From: Chitinophaga sp. H8
Lineage (GTDB): Bacteria; Bacteroidota; Bacteroidia; Chitinophagales; Chitinophagaceae
Reading direction: 5' to 3'
Length of the DNA: 64,000 nt
Assembly: GCF_040567655.1 (NCBI RefSeq)
Contig: NZ_JBEXAC010000002.1
Coordinates: forward strand, 744,001 to 808,000
Shown: positions 24,679-33,425 of the stretch, piece after piece
How the letters are laid out: every line of letters starts with the position of its first letter
How positions within the stretch are numbered: the stretch's first letter is position 1
Notes under the pieces: generated by a model
Databases searched by the model: none
The model's input: the letters and a program-made list of their open reading frames with translations, nothing else
What the model was told of the DNA's origin: nothing
Program-made: the position numbers and the translations under genes

Positions 24679-26103
24679 GTGAGGAAAAAAAACGTTGTTT
24701 TAGAAAAAATACCCGTGAGTGGCTATGCAGCTGAAGGTAAAGCCCTGGCGCGGCACGACGGTAAAGTAATATTTATTGAAGGGGGTGTAGTGCCCGGTGA
24801 TGTGGTAGACATTCGCCTGAGTAAAAATAAGAAAGACTGGGCTGAAGGCAGGGCTATCCATATTCACACTTATTCGGATAAGCGTGCGGAACCATTTTGT
24901 GAACATTTTGGCACCTGTGGCGGTTGTAAATGGCAGATGCTACCCTACTCCCTGCAACTGGAATACAAACAGCAACAGGTGGCCGATCACCTGCAAAGAA
25001 TAGGCAAACTGGCTTTGCCTGCTATGGACCCTATAAAAGGCTCCCGGCATACGATACATTACCGGAATAAGCTGGAATTCACTTTCAGCAACAGGGCCTA
25101 CCTTACTGCAGAAGAAATCAAAGACAATGAAGGAGTAGTACTGGAAAGGAATGCCCTGGGCTTTCATGTACCCAAACTATTTGATAAGGTGCTTGATATT
25201 AATACCTGCTACCTGCAGGAAGAACCGGTTAACCTGATCAAAAACACCGTACGGGAGTATGCGTTGGCACATGGGCTATCGTTTTACGATATCCGCGCAC
25301 AGGAAGGCTGGCTGCGGAATATGGTGGTCAGGATCTGTACTACCGGAGAGATCATGGTAAACCTGGTCATCCATCATGAAAACAAAAAGAACCGGGAAGC
25401 GCTCCTGCAGCATCTGCTGAAAACAGTACCTGCTATTACCACCCTTGTATATACGATCAATCCTAAGAAGAATGATACTATCTTTGACCTGGAACCTAAA
25501 GTGTACTATGGCAAAGGCTATGTGGAAGAGAAACTGGAGGATTTTGTTTTTAAGATAGGCCCCAAATCCTTCTTCCAAACCAATACTTACCAGGGAGAGG
25601 TACTATACCAGGTAACCCGGGAGTTTGCCGGACTAACAGGAACGGAAATTGTATATGACCTGTACTGTGGTACCGGAAGCATTGGCATCTTTGTATCGCC
25701 TCAGGCGAAGAAAATAGTGGGTATTGAACTGATCCGGGAAGCCATTGATGATGCTAAGGAAAATGCTGCCCGCAATAATGTACAGAATGCACATTTTTTT
25801 GCAGGTGATGTAATCGATATTTGTGATGATGCATTTTTTGAACAGCATGGACAACCGGATGTGGTGATTACTGATCCTCCACGGGCAGGTATGCACGAAA
25901 AGCTGGTCAGCAAACTTTTACAGATTGCGGCACCAAAAATTGTGTATGTTAGCTGTAACCCTGCTACACAAGCCAGGGACCTGGCCTTGCTGGATGCACT
26001 TTATACAGTGGAAAAAGTACAGCCGGTAGATATGTTTCCGCATACGCATCATATTGAAAATGTGGTGTTGCTTAAAAAAAAGCTTTTAGCTGTTAGCCAT
26101 TAG
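24679..26103 (+). CDS. rlmD: 23S rRNA (uracil(1939)-C(5))-methyltransferase
   Basis: A 474-residue TrmA/RlmD-type RNA methyltransferase. It has an N-terminal TRAM domain (~1-60), Cys residues C74, C80 and C83 (with a later Cys) for a [4Fe-4S] cluster in the CX5CX2C pattern, the SAM-binding motif YDLYCGTGSIGIF, the TDPPRAG motif and the catalytic Cys in YVSCNPATQ. The start is GTG at 24679, directly after a promoter element, so the mRNA is probably leaderless. The last seven codons (LLAVSH and stop) are written by an intergenic TAGCTGTTAGC repeat, which has replaced the native end of the gene. Confidence 0.93.
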   Translation: MRKKNVVLEKIPVSGYAAEGKALARHDGKVIFIEGGVVPGDVVDIRLSKNKKDWAEGRAIHIHTYSDKRAEPFCEHFGTCGGCKWQMLPYSLQLEYKQQQVADHLQRIGKLALPAMDPIKGSRHTIHYRNKLEFTFSNRAYLTAEEIKDNEGVVLERNALGFHVPKLFDKVLDINTCYLQEEPVNLIKNTVREYALAHGLSFYDIRAQEGWLRNMVVRICTTGEIMVNLVIHHENKKNREALLQHLLKTVPAITTLVYTINPKKNDTIFDLEPKVYYGKGYVEEKLEDFVFKIGPKSFFQTNTYQGEVLYQVTREFAGLTGTEIVYDLYCGTGSIGIFVSPQAKKIVGIELIREAIDDAKENAARNNVQNAHFFAGDVIDICDDAFFEQHGQPDVVITDPPRAGMHEKLVSKLLQIAAPKIVYVSCNPATQARDLALLDALYTVEKVQPVDMFPHTHHIENVVLLKKKLLAVSH

Positions 26104-26177
26104 CTGTTAGCTTTTGTAAATCATGGTCTACAATATAATACAGGAAGCTAAAGGCTAAGAGCTAAAAGCTAACAGCT
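26081..26177. repeat. TAGCTGTTAGC inverted-repeat element
   Basis: The left arm (26081-26112) and right arm (26146-26177) each carry three TAGC words and are imperfect reverse complements. The words match those of 19341-19436. The left arm contains the rlmD stop codon. Confidence 0.7.
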
Positions 26178-26195
26178 TATTTAAACTACTATAAA

Positions 26196-27023
26196 ATGAA
26201 CGAATTCAGGCCCGGAAGATTTGAGATACTCCCCCTGGTGATCAAGAACCTGCTTATCATCAATGGCTTGGTATTTCTGGCGCAAAACACGCTGGAAGCT
26301 ACCATGGGTAATAAGATAACAGACCTCTTTGCGCTCCATTACTGGGGATCAGATCTGTTCAGGCCGCATCAGTTTATTACGCACCTGTTTATGCATGGCT
26401 CTTTTGGCCACCTGTTCATGAACATGTTTACGCTCTGGATGTTTGGTGCTACCCTCGAAAATGTGTGGGGCCCCAAAAGGTTCCTCATCTTTTATATGAT
26501 CTGCGGATTAGGGGCAGCACTCTGCCATATGTCTGTACTTACATACGAGAATATCAATATCGCCAAAGACATCCATACCTTCCTGGCCGATCCAACTTAT
26601 GGCAATTTTGCACTGATTGACCGCAAGTATGACCTTAACTCAGGCGTATATAATGTAGATGGGTTGCTCAATGCCCTCCGTCAATATCCGGACAATGAAC
26701 AGGTAGTACAGACCGCTAAAATATTTTTACAGGAATTCCTGGGCAAGTACCGTGATACCGCCACCTTAGGCGCATCCGGAGCGGTATATGGCATATTATT
26801 TGGGTTTGGTTATTTGTTCCCCAATACGCTCCTGTACATCTATTTTCTGTTTCCCATCAAGGCAAAATATGTGGTGGGCTTCCTGATCGTTATGGAGTTA
26901 GTCTCTGGTTTTCAAAATTCAGCAGGCGATAATGTAGCGCATTTTGCGCACCTGGGCGGTGTGTTGTTCAGCTACCTGCTGCTGAAAGTATGGAACAAAC
27001 GAAACAGGTCGCATTTTTATTAA
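26196..27023 (+). CDS. Rhomboid intramembrane serine protease (active-site complete)
   Basis: A 275-residue six-helix rhomboid. The catalytic Ser lies in GASGAVYG near residue 190 and the catalytic His in FAHLGG near residue 250. The oxyanion/stabilising His and Asn of helix 2 are present in HGSFGHLFMNM. Between helices 3 and 4 there is a soluble insertion of about 75 residues (~110-185). Rhomboids cut transmembrane segments of membrane proteins. It begins 92 bases after rlmD and precedes a second rhomboid by 68 bases. Confidence 0.92.
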   Translation: MNEFRPGRFEILPLVIKNLLIINGLVFLAQNTLEATMGNKITDLFALHYWGSDLFRPHQFITHLFMHGSFGHLFMNMFTLWMFGATLENVWGPKRFLIFYMICGLGAALCHMSVLTYENINIAKDIHTFLADPTYGNFALIDRKYDLNSGVYNVDGLLNALRQYPDNEQVVQTAKIFLQEFLGKYRDTATLGASGAVYGILFGFGYLFPNTLLYIYFLFPIKAKYVVGFLIVMELVSGFQNSAGDNVAHFAHLGGVLFSYLLLKVWNKRNRSHFY

Positions 27024-27062
27024 AATGCCGGTTGGAGCATTTATCATGAGTCATTATTGGCT

Positions 27063-27070
27063 TATCTTTG
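27063..27070 (+). promoter_or_regulatory. TATCTTTG promoter element for second rhomboid
   Basis: TATCTTTG ends 21 bases upstream of the ATG at 27092, giving the second rhomboid its own promoter. Confidence 0.4.
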
Positions 27071-27091
27071 TAGTAGTAAAAGTCAGGTTTT

Positions 27092-28021
27092 ATGCATGCA
27101 GTTGAAAGAGAGCGCATACCCCGTTTATCGCTGGGGGAAGAAAGAAACATGGTTACCCAGATTCTTGTGGTAAATCTGACGATTTATGTGCTGCTATTGT
27201 TTACCTGGGTGCTTTACAATATGGAGGGTCTTAAAACACCCCAGTTTGAAAAAGACATTATGAGCTGGATTATGCTGCCAGCCGGTCCCGCCAAACTGCT
27301 TACCCGTCCGTGGACATTGATTACGTCTATGTTCACTCACTTTTATTTCTGGCAGATATTCAGCAATATGGTCTGGCTGTGGTGCTTTGGCAGTATTCTT
27401 CAAAACCTGGCTGGCCATCAGCGCATATTACCGGTATATCTTTTTGGAGGTATCAGCGGTGCTGTTTTTTATGTACTGGGCATGCAGGCCATTCCATCCT
27501 TCCATCAATTAATACCTAATGCTGCTGCTATGGGAGCTTCTGCCAGTGTAATGGCACTGGCTATTGCGGCTACCGCCCTGGCTCCCAAATACCGGCTCTT
27601 TCCATTACTGAGTGGGGGGATACCGCTCTGGGTGATTACTGTGATCTTTACAGGACTGCATATTTATTCACATATATTTTCCCTGCACAATAATACCTTT
27701 TATCCCCTGCTGCTGGGTGGAGGCTTGTTTGGCCTGTTGTTTATACAGCAATGGAAACGGGGCCGCGACTGGGGCAAAGGATTAAACAAACTCACTTTTA
27801 AAGCTACCCATCTTTTTCACCCCGCCGATCAGCAAATGGATCCGGACCAGCTACAAACGATCTTCCAACCTGTACTCACGGCTACTGAACATAAGAAGAT
27901 CGCAGACATCCCTGAACAGGTGATCAATGAGATCCTGGACAAGATCAATGAAAAAGGCATCAAATCACTTACGCCTGAAGAAAGAGATATCCTGCTGAAA
28001 GCCAGTAAAGAAGTACAGTAA
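27092..28021 (+). CDS. Rhomboid-like membrane protein, probable inactive protease
   Basis: A 309-residue rhomboid-fold protein with six hydrophobic segments and a soluble C-terminal extension of about 90 residues (residues ~220-309), ending in a helical IKSLTPEERDILLKAS motif. The catalytic Ser is kept in MGASAS near residue 150. The helix-6 His is absent: the expected HLGG is LLGG in PLLLGGGLFG. The helix-2 His is also replaced, by Gln in FWQIFSNM, though the Asn is kept. It is therefore a likely pseudoprotease, perhaps regulating its active neighbour or binding the same clients. The fold assignment is good; inactivity is inferred. Confidence 0.82.
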   Translation: MHAVERERIPRLSLGEERNMVTQILVVNLTIYVLLLFTWVLYNMEGLKTPQFEKDIMSWIMLPAGPAKLLTRPWTLITSMFTHFYFWQIFSNMVWLWCFGSILQNLAGHQRILPVYLFGGISGAVFYVLGMQAIPSFHQLIPNAAAMGASASVMALAIAATALAPKYRLFPLLSGGIPLWVITVIFTGLHIYSHIFSLHNNTFYPLLLGGGLFGLLFIQQWKRGRDWGKGLNKLTFKATHLFHPADQQMDPDQLQTIFQPVLTATEHKKIADIPEQVINEILDKINEKGIKSLTPEERDILLKASKEVQ

Positions 28022-28109
28022 TTGTACCTTCCATTTATATAAATCCGTTGAGGATAATGCACTTTTATGCTATATTAGGGGCCTTTTTTACCTATTTACC
28101 CCTGATTCC

Positions 28110-29225
28110 ATGACAGTATTAAAAGTAATCATCCGACGTTTGTTATTGTGGAGCAATATCATCCTGGTCATTGCCCTTTTATTATCCACCTGGCTTCCAA
28201 AACTCTCTCCCCAAAGTCTTTGGCTCAGCGGTTTTGCAGGCCTGTTTTTTCCCATCTTCTGCAGTCTTTGCCTGATTTACATTCCTATATGGCTCTTTTA
28301 TAAAAAGCCTTATTACTGGTTTTCTATAGCAGGTATATTATTATGCATCAACGCCATCAGGCATTCCTTTGGCACTAACTTCCGTTCACCTGCTGCCAGT
28401 AAAAAAGCGGCTTCCCATTTTACCCTCATGAGCTTTAATACCAGCAGTATGGGGTTAAAGTCTTACAGCGCAGATCAAACCCTTAGTAAGGAAATAGACA
28501 GCGTACTCAAAGTAGCCAGTCCGGATATCCTGTGTCTGCAGGAGTTTTATACGAATGACAATCCCAAACTGGTAGATAACCTGAACCACATCCGCCAAAA
28601 TCTCAACTACCCCCACTTCTATTTCACCTGTGATAAAACACAATGGAATACCTGGCATTTTGGTATTGCCCTGTTTTCCAGGTACCCGGTAGTGGATGCC
28701 CATAAGATCCCCTGCGGCTACAGCCCGGCAGGAAGCGGCAGCAGTTTTCTGCAGGCAGACGTGTTGATCGGGAAAGATACCGTACGCATTATTACGGCGC
28801 AGCTACAATCTTATATGTTTAATGGAAATGATTATAATCATCTGGGTAATTTAAAAAACAAGGCCAGCTTCAGCCTTTCGGGGTTGGGTCAGGTAATAAA
28901 GAAAATGCGGCGCACCTTCAGCAGCAGGGCCACCCAGGCAGAAGCACTTTCCCGCCTGGCAAGCGAAAGCCCCTATGCTACTGTTATCTGCGGCGACTTT
29001 AATGATACTCCGGTTTCTTATACCTACAATACCCTGAGCCGTAATTTAAAAGATACCTTCCTGGAAACCAGCTGGGGACTGGGCCGAACCTTGTCATTTC
29101 TTTCTCCTACCCTGCGGATTGACTACATTTTAACACAGGATAATTTTAACATCAACGGCTTTCAGATTTATAAACAACCCTTCTTTGAGCATTTCCCGAT
29201 TATGGCCAACTTGTCACTTAAATAA
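28110..29225 (+). CDS. Membrane-anchored endonuclease/exonuclease/phosphatase-family protein 1
   Basis: A 371-residue protein with three hydrophobic helices in the first ~90 residues and an EEP-fold domain after them. Conserved EEP positions are the Asn of MSFNTSS, the catalytic Glu of LQEFY near residue 150, CGDFNDTP near residue 295 and RIDYIL near 338. The terminal SDH motif of the family is changed to FEH (FEHFP), so the usual Asp is Glu. Family members cut phosphodiester or phosphoester bonds in nucleic acids or lipids. With the N-terminal helices, the domain would be outside or inside the membrane surface; topology is not resolved. Paralogue of the next gene. Confidence 0.85.
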   Translation: MTVLKVIIRRLLLWSNIILVIALLLSTWLPKLSPQSLWLSGFAGLFFPIFCSLCLIYIPIWLFYKKPYYWFSIAGILLCINAIRHSFGTNFRSPAASKKAASHFTLMSFNTSSMGLKSYSADQTLSKEIDSVLKVASPDILCLQEFYTNDNPKLVDNLNHIRQNLNYPHFYFTCDKTQWNTWHFGIALFSRYPVVDAHKIPCGYSPAGSGSSFLQADVLIGKDTVRIITAQLQSYMFNGNDYNHLGNLKNKASFSLSGLGQVIKKMRRTFSSRATQAEALSRLASESPYATVICGDFNDTPVSYTYNTLSRNLKDTFLETSWGLGRTLSFLSPTLRIDYILTQDNFNINGFQIYKQPFFEHFPIMANLSLK

Positions 29226-29296
29226 CGACCAGGTGATACCCACTCGCATCTTTCATTCTTAACCATTAACTTTAGCTATTCAAAAAGGGCGTACCA

Positions 29297-30442
29297 GTGA
29301 AATTTTTGCGGCTATTTACAAAAGGGTTTTTCTTGACTGTAAACTTTGGGGTAGTTCTACTTTTCCTGGTAGCCTGCCTGGCTCCCTATTTATCACCATC
29401 TTACTTCTGGCCTATCAGCTTCATCACACTGGGTTTTCCCTTTCTGCTGCTGCTGCTGGTATTGTTTTTCATCTGCTGGCTCGTTTTTGATTACCGGTAT
29501 GCCCTGCTGCCGCTCATCGCCTTGCTGCTGGGCTGGAAATCCATCAGTTCCTTTATTGCCTTCAACATGCCTGCTACCGACAAGCAGGTAGTCAACAACC
29601 CGGACAACCTGAATGTGATGAGCTACAATGTAAGCCAGTTCGGGCTTTACCGGGAAAAAGACAGCAAATATACCCGGCAGGCCATGTTTGCACTGATAAA
29701 AAAACAACAACTGGATATCGCCTGCTTCCAGGACTTCTATACTTCTGAGAAAAAGAATGATTTTAATAACCGGGAAGACATCTCCCGGGAAATGCAGCTG
29801 CCCTACCGGTACTTCTCCAGCGATTTTAACCGGGATGGTATGCAACACTGGGGATCCATTATTTTCTCCCGGTATCCTATTATTGCCGCCGACAAGGTCA
29901 AAATGTCGGCTGGCCCTAAAAGTGAAAGCCTGATTTATGCAGACATTGTAAGGAATGGGGATACCATCCGTATCATTAACATGCACCTGGAATCTTACCG
30001 CTTTAATCAAAAAGACTATTATTCCATCGAAAAGATCAAAAAGCAGGAAGATACCGGCCTGGTAGCCACAAAAGGCATCGTACAAAAAATGCGGGATGCT
30101 TATATCCGGCGTAGTCAGCAGGCAGACATTGTAGGTGATTTTATTAAACAAAGCCCCTATCCTGTGATCGTTTGCGGCGATTTTAATGATACCCCTGCCT
30201 CTTATACCTACTTTACGATCAAGGGGCAGCTGCAGGATGCTTTTTTGAAGAAAGGCAGTGGCATAGGCCGTACTTTTGGCGGGCTGGCCCCTACCCTGCG
30301 GATTGACTACATTTTTGTAGATCCGGGCTTCCGGGTCAACAGTTTCCGTAAGATCAACTCTGATCTGTCGGACCATTACCCTGTAATGGTTAATCTAAGT
30401 ACCAGTGGAAGTGCTAAAGCACAGGTAGAGGTAAGCAAATGA
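29297..30442 (+). CDS. Membrane-anchored endonuclease/exonuclease/phosphatase-family protein 2
   Basis: A 381-residue paralogue of the preceding gene, with the same three N-terminal hydrophobic segments and EEP domain. It keeps MSYNVSQFG, CGDFNDTP, RIDYIF and the terminal SDHYP, but the catalytic Glu position reads FQDFY, so Glu is Asp. The start is GTG at 29297; no ATG lies nearby and the hydrophobic start MKFLRLFTKG matches the paralogue's MTVLKVIIRR. The genes are 71 bases apart and probably co-transcribed. Substrate unknown. Confidence 0.85.
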   Translation: MKFLRLFTKGFFLTVNFGVVLLFLVACLAPYLSPSYFWPISFITLGFPFLLLLLVLFFICWLVFDYRYALLPLIALLLGWKSISSFIAFNMPATDKQVVNNPDNLNVMSYNVSQFGLYREKDSKYTRQAMFALIKKQQLDIACFQDFYTSEKKNDFNNREDISREMQLPYRYFSSDFNRDGMQHWGSIIFSRYPIIAADKVKMSAGPKSESLIYADIVRNGDTIRIINMHLESYRFNQKDYYSIEKIKKQEDTGLVATKGIVQKMRDAYIRRSQQADIVGDFIKQSPYPVIVCGDFNDTPASYTYFTIKGQLQDAFLKKGSGIGRTFGGLAPTLRIDYIFVDPGFRVNSFRKINSDLSDHYPVMVNLSTSGSAKAQVEVSK

Positions 30443-30472
30443 CAACTGATATGCTGGCGCACATTTTATAAT

Positions 30473-30480
30473 TATCTTTG
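30473..30480 (+). promoter_or_regulatory. TATCTTTG promoter element for cysS
   Basis: TATCTTTG lies 67 bases before the cysS ATG. The leader contains a CGGCAG/CTGCCG hairpin at about 30508-30525. Confidence 0.45.
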
Positions 30481-30547
30481 CAATCCAACTAAAAAAATCG
30501 AATTTCGGCAGCGGCCCTGCCGATACGGATTTTCGAAATCATAGCAT

Positions 30548-32047
30548 ATGTCAGAATTAAAGATATACAACTCTCTACACCGGCAAAAAGAAGTATTTAC
30601 GCCCCTGTTCCCGGGCCATGTAGGCATGTATGTGTGCGGACCTACTGTATCTGGTGAGTCACATCTGGGCCATGCCCGTCCATATATCACTTTTGATGTG
30701 GTGTATCGCTATCTGCTGCATCTCGGCTACAAAGTGCGCTATGTCCGTAATATCACCGATGCCGGCCACTTTGAAGAAGAAGGCCGTGCAGCAGAAGATA
30801 AAATTGCCAAAGGCGCCCTGCTGGAAAAGCTGGAACCCATGGAACTCGTACAAAAATATACCAACCTGTACCATTGGGCGATGTTGCAGTTCAACTGCCT
30901 GGAACCAAGTATAGAACCTACTGCTACCGGCCACATTGTAGAGCAGATAGAAATGATCAAAAAGATCATCGATAAGGGGTATGCTTACGAAGTAAACGGC
31001 AGCGTATATTTTGATGTGAAAAAGTATGCAGAGAATTATGAATACGGCATTTTAAGCGGCCGTATTCTGGAAGATATGCTGGAAACTACCCGGGAACTGG
31101 AAAATCAGGGAGAGAAGCGTAACAAAGTAGACTTTGCTCTATGGAAAAAAGCCCCGCCGGAACACCTGATGCGGTGGCCCAGCCCCTGGGGGGAAGGGTT
31201 TCCCGGATGGCATATCGAATGTTCTGCCATGAGCAGCAAATATCTGGGACACCAGTTTGATATTCACGGCGGTGGCATGGACCTTCAGTTCCCCCATCAC
31301 GAATGCGAAATAGCACAAAGTGAAGTTGCCCACGGTGAAATGATGGCCCGCTACTGGATGCATAATAACATGATCACCATTAACGGCCGTAAAATGGGTA
31401 AAGCTTACAATAACACGATTAAGCTTACCGAGCTGTTTACCGGCTCACATCCTTTACTGGAAAAGCCATACAGTCCTATGACCATCCGGTTTTTTGTGCT
31501 GCAAACGCAGTACAGGGGTACATTGGATTTTTCTAATGAAGCCTTACAGGCAGCGGAAAAAGGATTGCAACGCCTCTGGGCAGCGTATGAAGTATTGCAG
31601 AAACTCACTTATACCGCTGCCAATGGACAAACTGTTAATGAAGAACTGGATACCCAGGTACGCCAATGGTGCAACGAGTGTGACGAGTTTATCAGCGATG
31701 ACTTCAATACCGCCAAAGTAATGGCTAACCTATTTGAATTGGCGCCTGTAATCAATTCTTTGAAAGGTGGTCAGGTAAAAATGCATGAAATCAGTGAGGC
31801 TACGTTCCAACTGTTACAGCAAACCTGGAAAACCTACCTGGTAGATATCTTAGGCATACAGCAGGAATTACTGGCGGGCGATGACAACAAACTGGATGGG
31901 GTGCTGCAATTGTTGATAGACATGCGTAAGGAAGCCAAAGGCCGGAAAGATTATGCCACTTCCGACAAGATCCGTAATCAGCTGCTCAGCATAGGTATTC
32001 AGCTGAAGGACGAAAAGGATGGCTCTGTTACTTACAGCGTTCAATAA
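30548..32047 (+). CDS. cysS: Cysteinyl-tRNA synthetase
   Basis: A 499-residue class I aminoacyl-tRNA synthetase that charges tRNA-Cys. The HIGH motif appears as HLGH in [12 protein letters not shown], the zinc-site residues include the Cys of [12 protein letters not shown] and [10 protein letters not shown], and the KMSKS loop is [10 protein letters not shown], a variant seen in Bacteroidota. A DALR/anticodon-binding helical domain follows, ending near [14 protein letters not shown]. The ATG at 30548 gives the usual length. Monocistronic. Confidence 0.96.
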   Translation: MSELKIYNSLHRQKEVFTPLFPGHVGMYVCGPTVSGESHLGHARPYITFDVVYRYLLHLGYKVRYVRNITDAGHFEEEGRAAEDKIAKGALLEKLEPMELVQKYTNLYHWAMLQFNCLEPSIEPTATGHIVEQIEMIKKIIDKGYAYEVNGSVYFDVKKYAENYEYGILSGRILEDMLETTRELENQGEKRNKVDFALWKKAPPEHLMRWPSPWGEGFPGWHIECSAMSSKYLGHQFDIHGGGMDLQFPHHECEIAQSEVAHGEMMARYWMHNNMITINGRKMGKAYNNTIKLTELFTGSHPLLEKPYSPMTIRFFVLQTQYRGTLDFSNEALQAAEKGLQRLWAAYEVLQKLTYTAANGQTVNEELDTQVRQWCNECDEFISDDFNTAKVMANLFELAPVINSLKGGQVKMHEISEATFQLLQQTWKTYLVDILGIQQELLAGDDNKLDGVLQLLIDMRKEAKGRKDYATSDKIRNQLLSIGIQLKDEKDGSVTYSVQ

Positions 32048-32140
32048 CGGCCGTTTATAACAGGGTAGTCAATCACCAGGCCAGGGAGCTGTATTCATAA
32101 CATTTACCTTTACGGTGAAGTATAAATCATCAAAAAGAGC

Positions 32141-33127
32141 ATGCATAAAGTTTGGGGAATTATTGCGGGTGTTGCTTTTCTGTTCAGTGCCTGCCAGGAA
32201 AAAGGAAAATCAACGGAACAATCAGAAGATGCTACAAAAGATCAACAGGTGAGTCAGGTAAGTGTGCCTGTTTTTCAGGCTGATTCTGCATTTGCCTATA
32301 CAGAAAAGCAGGTGGCTTTTGGCCCCCGTATTGCCAATACACCAGCCCAGCAGCAATGCAGTAACTGGCTGATCCAAACACTCCGGGGTTTTGCAGATAC
32401 TGTATTTGTACAGCGGGTTACAGTTCAGGGACCGCATAAACAGGCTTTACCCTGCATCAATATCATCGCCAGCTTTAACCCTGCTGCCAAACAACGCATT
32501 TTACTGCTGGCACATTGGGACACCCGCCCTCATGCTGACCAGGATGCTTTTGATAAAAAAGGAAAGCTGGATGGTGCTGATGACGGCGCCAGCGGCGTGG
32601 GGGTATTGCTGGAAGCTGCCCGGCAATTTCATTTGCAAAAACCCGGTACAGGTATAGATATTTTGCTCACTGATGTAGAAGACTATGGAATCACTGAAGA
32701 AGAAAACAGCTTCTGCCTGGGCACACAATACTGGGCTAAAAACCCACACATAAAAGGTTACAAAGCCAATTACGGTATTCTGCTGGATATGGTGGGTGGC
32801 CGGGGCTCCCAGTTTTATATGGAAAGCATCTCCAAACAATATGCTTATGGTCCTATGAAAATGTTTTGGGATGCAGGCAACAAACTGGGCTTTTCTGATT
32901 ATTTCCGGTATGAAAATAATGGGGCGGGTATTACAGATGATCATGTATACATCAATACAATCGCCAATATCCCTACGTTTGATGTGATTGCATTACAGGC
33001 CAATGGTAATTTTGTTCCTCACTGGCATACACAAAACGATAACATGAGCGTCATTGATAAAAAAACCCTGCATGCAGTAGGACAAACCCTGTTGCAGGTC
33101 ATTTACGCGCAGCCATTCAGCTATTAA
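32141..33127 (+). CDS. Glutaminyl-peptide cyclotransferase (M28-type), lipoprotein
   Basis: A 328-residue lipoprotein: the signal ends with the lipobox LFSAC near residue 18. The fold is the M28 zinc-peptidase type. The pattern of AHWDTRPHAD, GADDGASGVGVLLE, DVEDYG, CLGTQYW, LLDMVGG and PHWHTQNDNM matches the mammalian-like glutaminyl cyclases of Bacteroidota such as that of Porphyromonas gingivalis. They convert N-terminal Gln of exported proteins, exposed after signal-peptide cleavage, into pyroglutamate. Zinc ligands are probably the Asp of ADDGASG, the Glu of VEDYG and the His of WHT. An ordinary M28 aminopeptidase is the alternative but fits less well. Confidence 0.88.
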   Translation: MHKVWGIIAGVAFLFSACQEKGKSTEQSEDATKDQQVSQVSVPVFQADSAFAYTEKQVAFGPRIANTPAQQQCSNWLIQTLRGFADTVFVQRVTVQGPHKQALPCINIIASFNPAAKQRILLLAHWDTRPHADQDAFDKKGKLDGADDGASGVGVLLEAARQFHLQKPGTGIDILLTDVEDYGITEEENSFCLGTQYWAKNPHIKGYKANYGILLDMVGGRGSQFYMESISKQYAYGPMKMFWDAGNKLGFSDYFRYENNGAGITDDHVYINTIANIPTFDVIALQANGNFVPHWHTQNDNMSVIDKKTLHAVGQTLLQVIYAQPFSY

Positions 33128-33136
33128 TCCTGATAT

Positions 33137-33379
33137 TCAACTACTTTCCTGCGTGGGCAGTATCTTTGGCATTGCAGGTTGTTTGCACACAACCGCATAG
33201 CTATTCATCACCCAGTCATCCTTTTTAACAGGCTTACCCGAAACCGTACGGGATAAAGCTGCAGTGCTATCTATTTTACACTGGTAACTGCCTTGAACAT
33301 CACACGGAAAGCCTTGTCGGGCTATGCACTTACAATGCGTAGGTATTGCCGTTCTTTGTATTGTAAAAACAGGTACCAC
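33137..33379 (-). CDS. Possible small Cys-containing ORF, doubtful
   Basis: An 80-residue frame with a GTG start fills the gap before the SIR2-domain gene on the opposite strand. It has four cysteines (CKC, GFPCDVQ, SYQC) and ordinary codon use, but no ribosome-binding site, no signal peptide and a TAA four codons before the start. It could be the degraded end of a small secreted protein or chance. The rest of the 298-base gap shows nothing else. Confidence 0.25.
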   Translation of the reverse strand: MVPVFTIQRTAIPTHCKCIARQGFPCDVQGSYQCKIDSTAALSRTVSGKPVKKDDWVMNSYAVVCKQPAMPKILPTQESS

Positions 33380-33425
33380 TATCCGCCATTTTTACTATAC
33401 ATTAACACCTGAAAATCCAATTACT

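Noticed and set aside
24679..26103. rlmD as a pseudogene because of the repeat at its end
   Set aside because: All catalytic and iron-sulfur motifs are upstream of the altered last residues, and the length is normal.
29393..30376. 327-residue minus-strand frame
   Set aside because: Lies wholly opposite the second EEP gene, whose motifs are unmistakable; no start context or recognisable domain.
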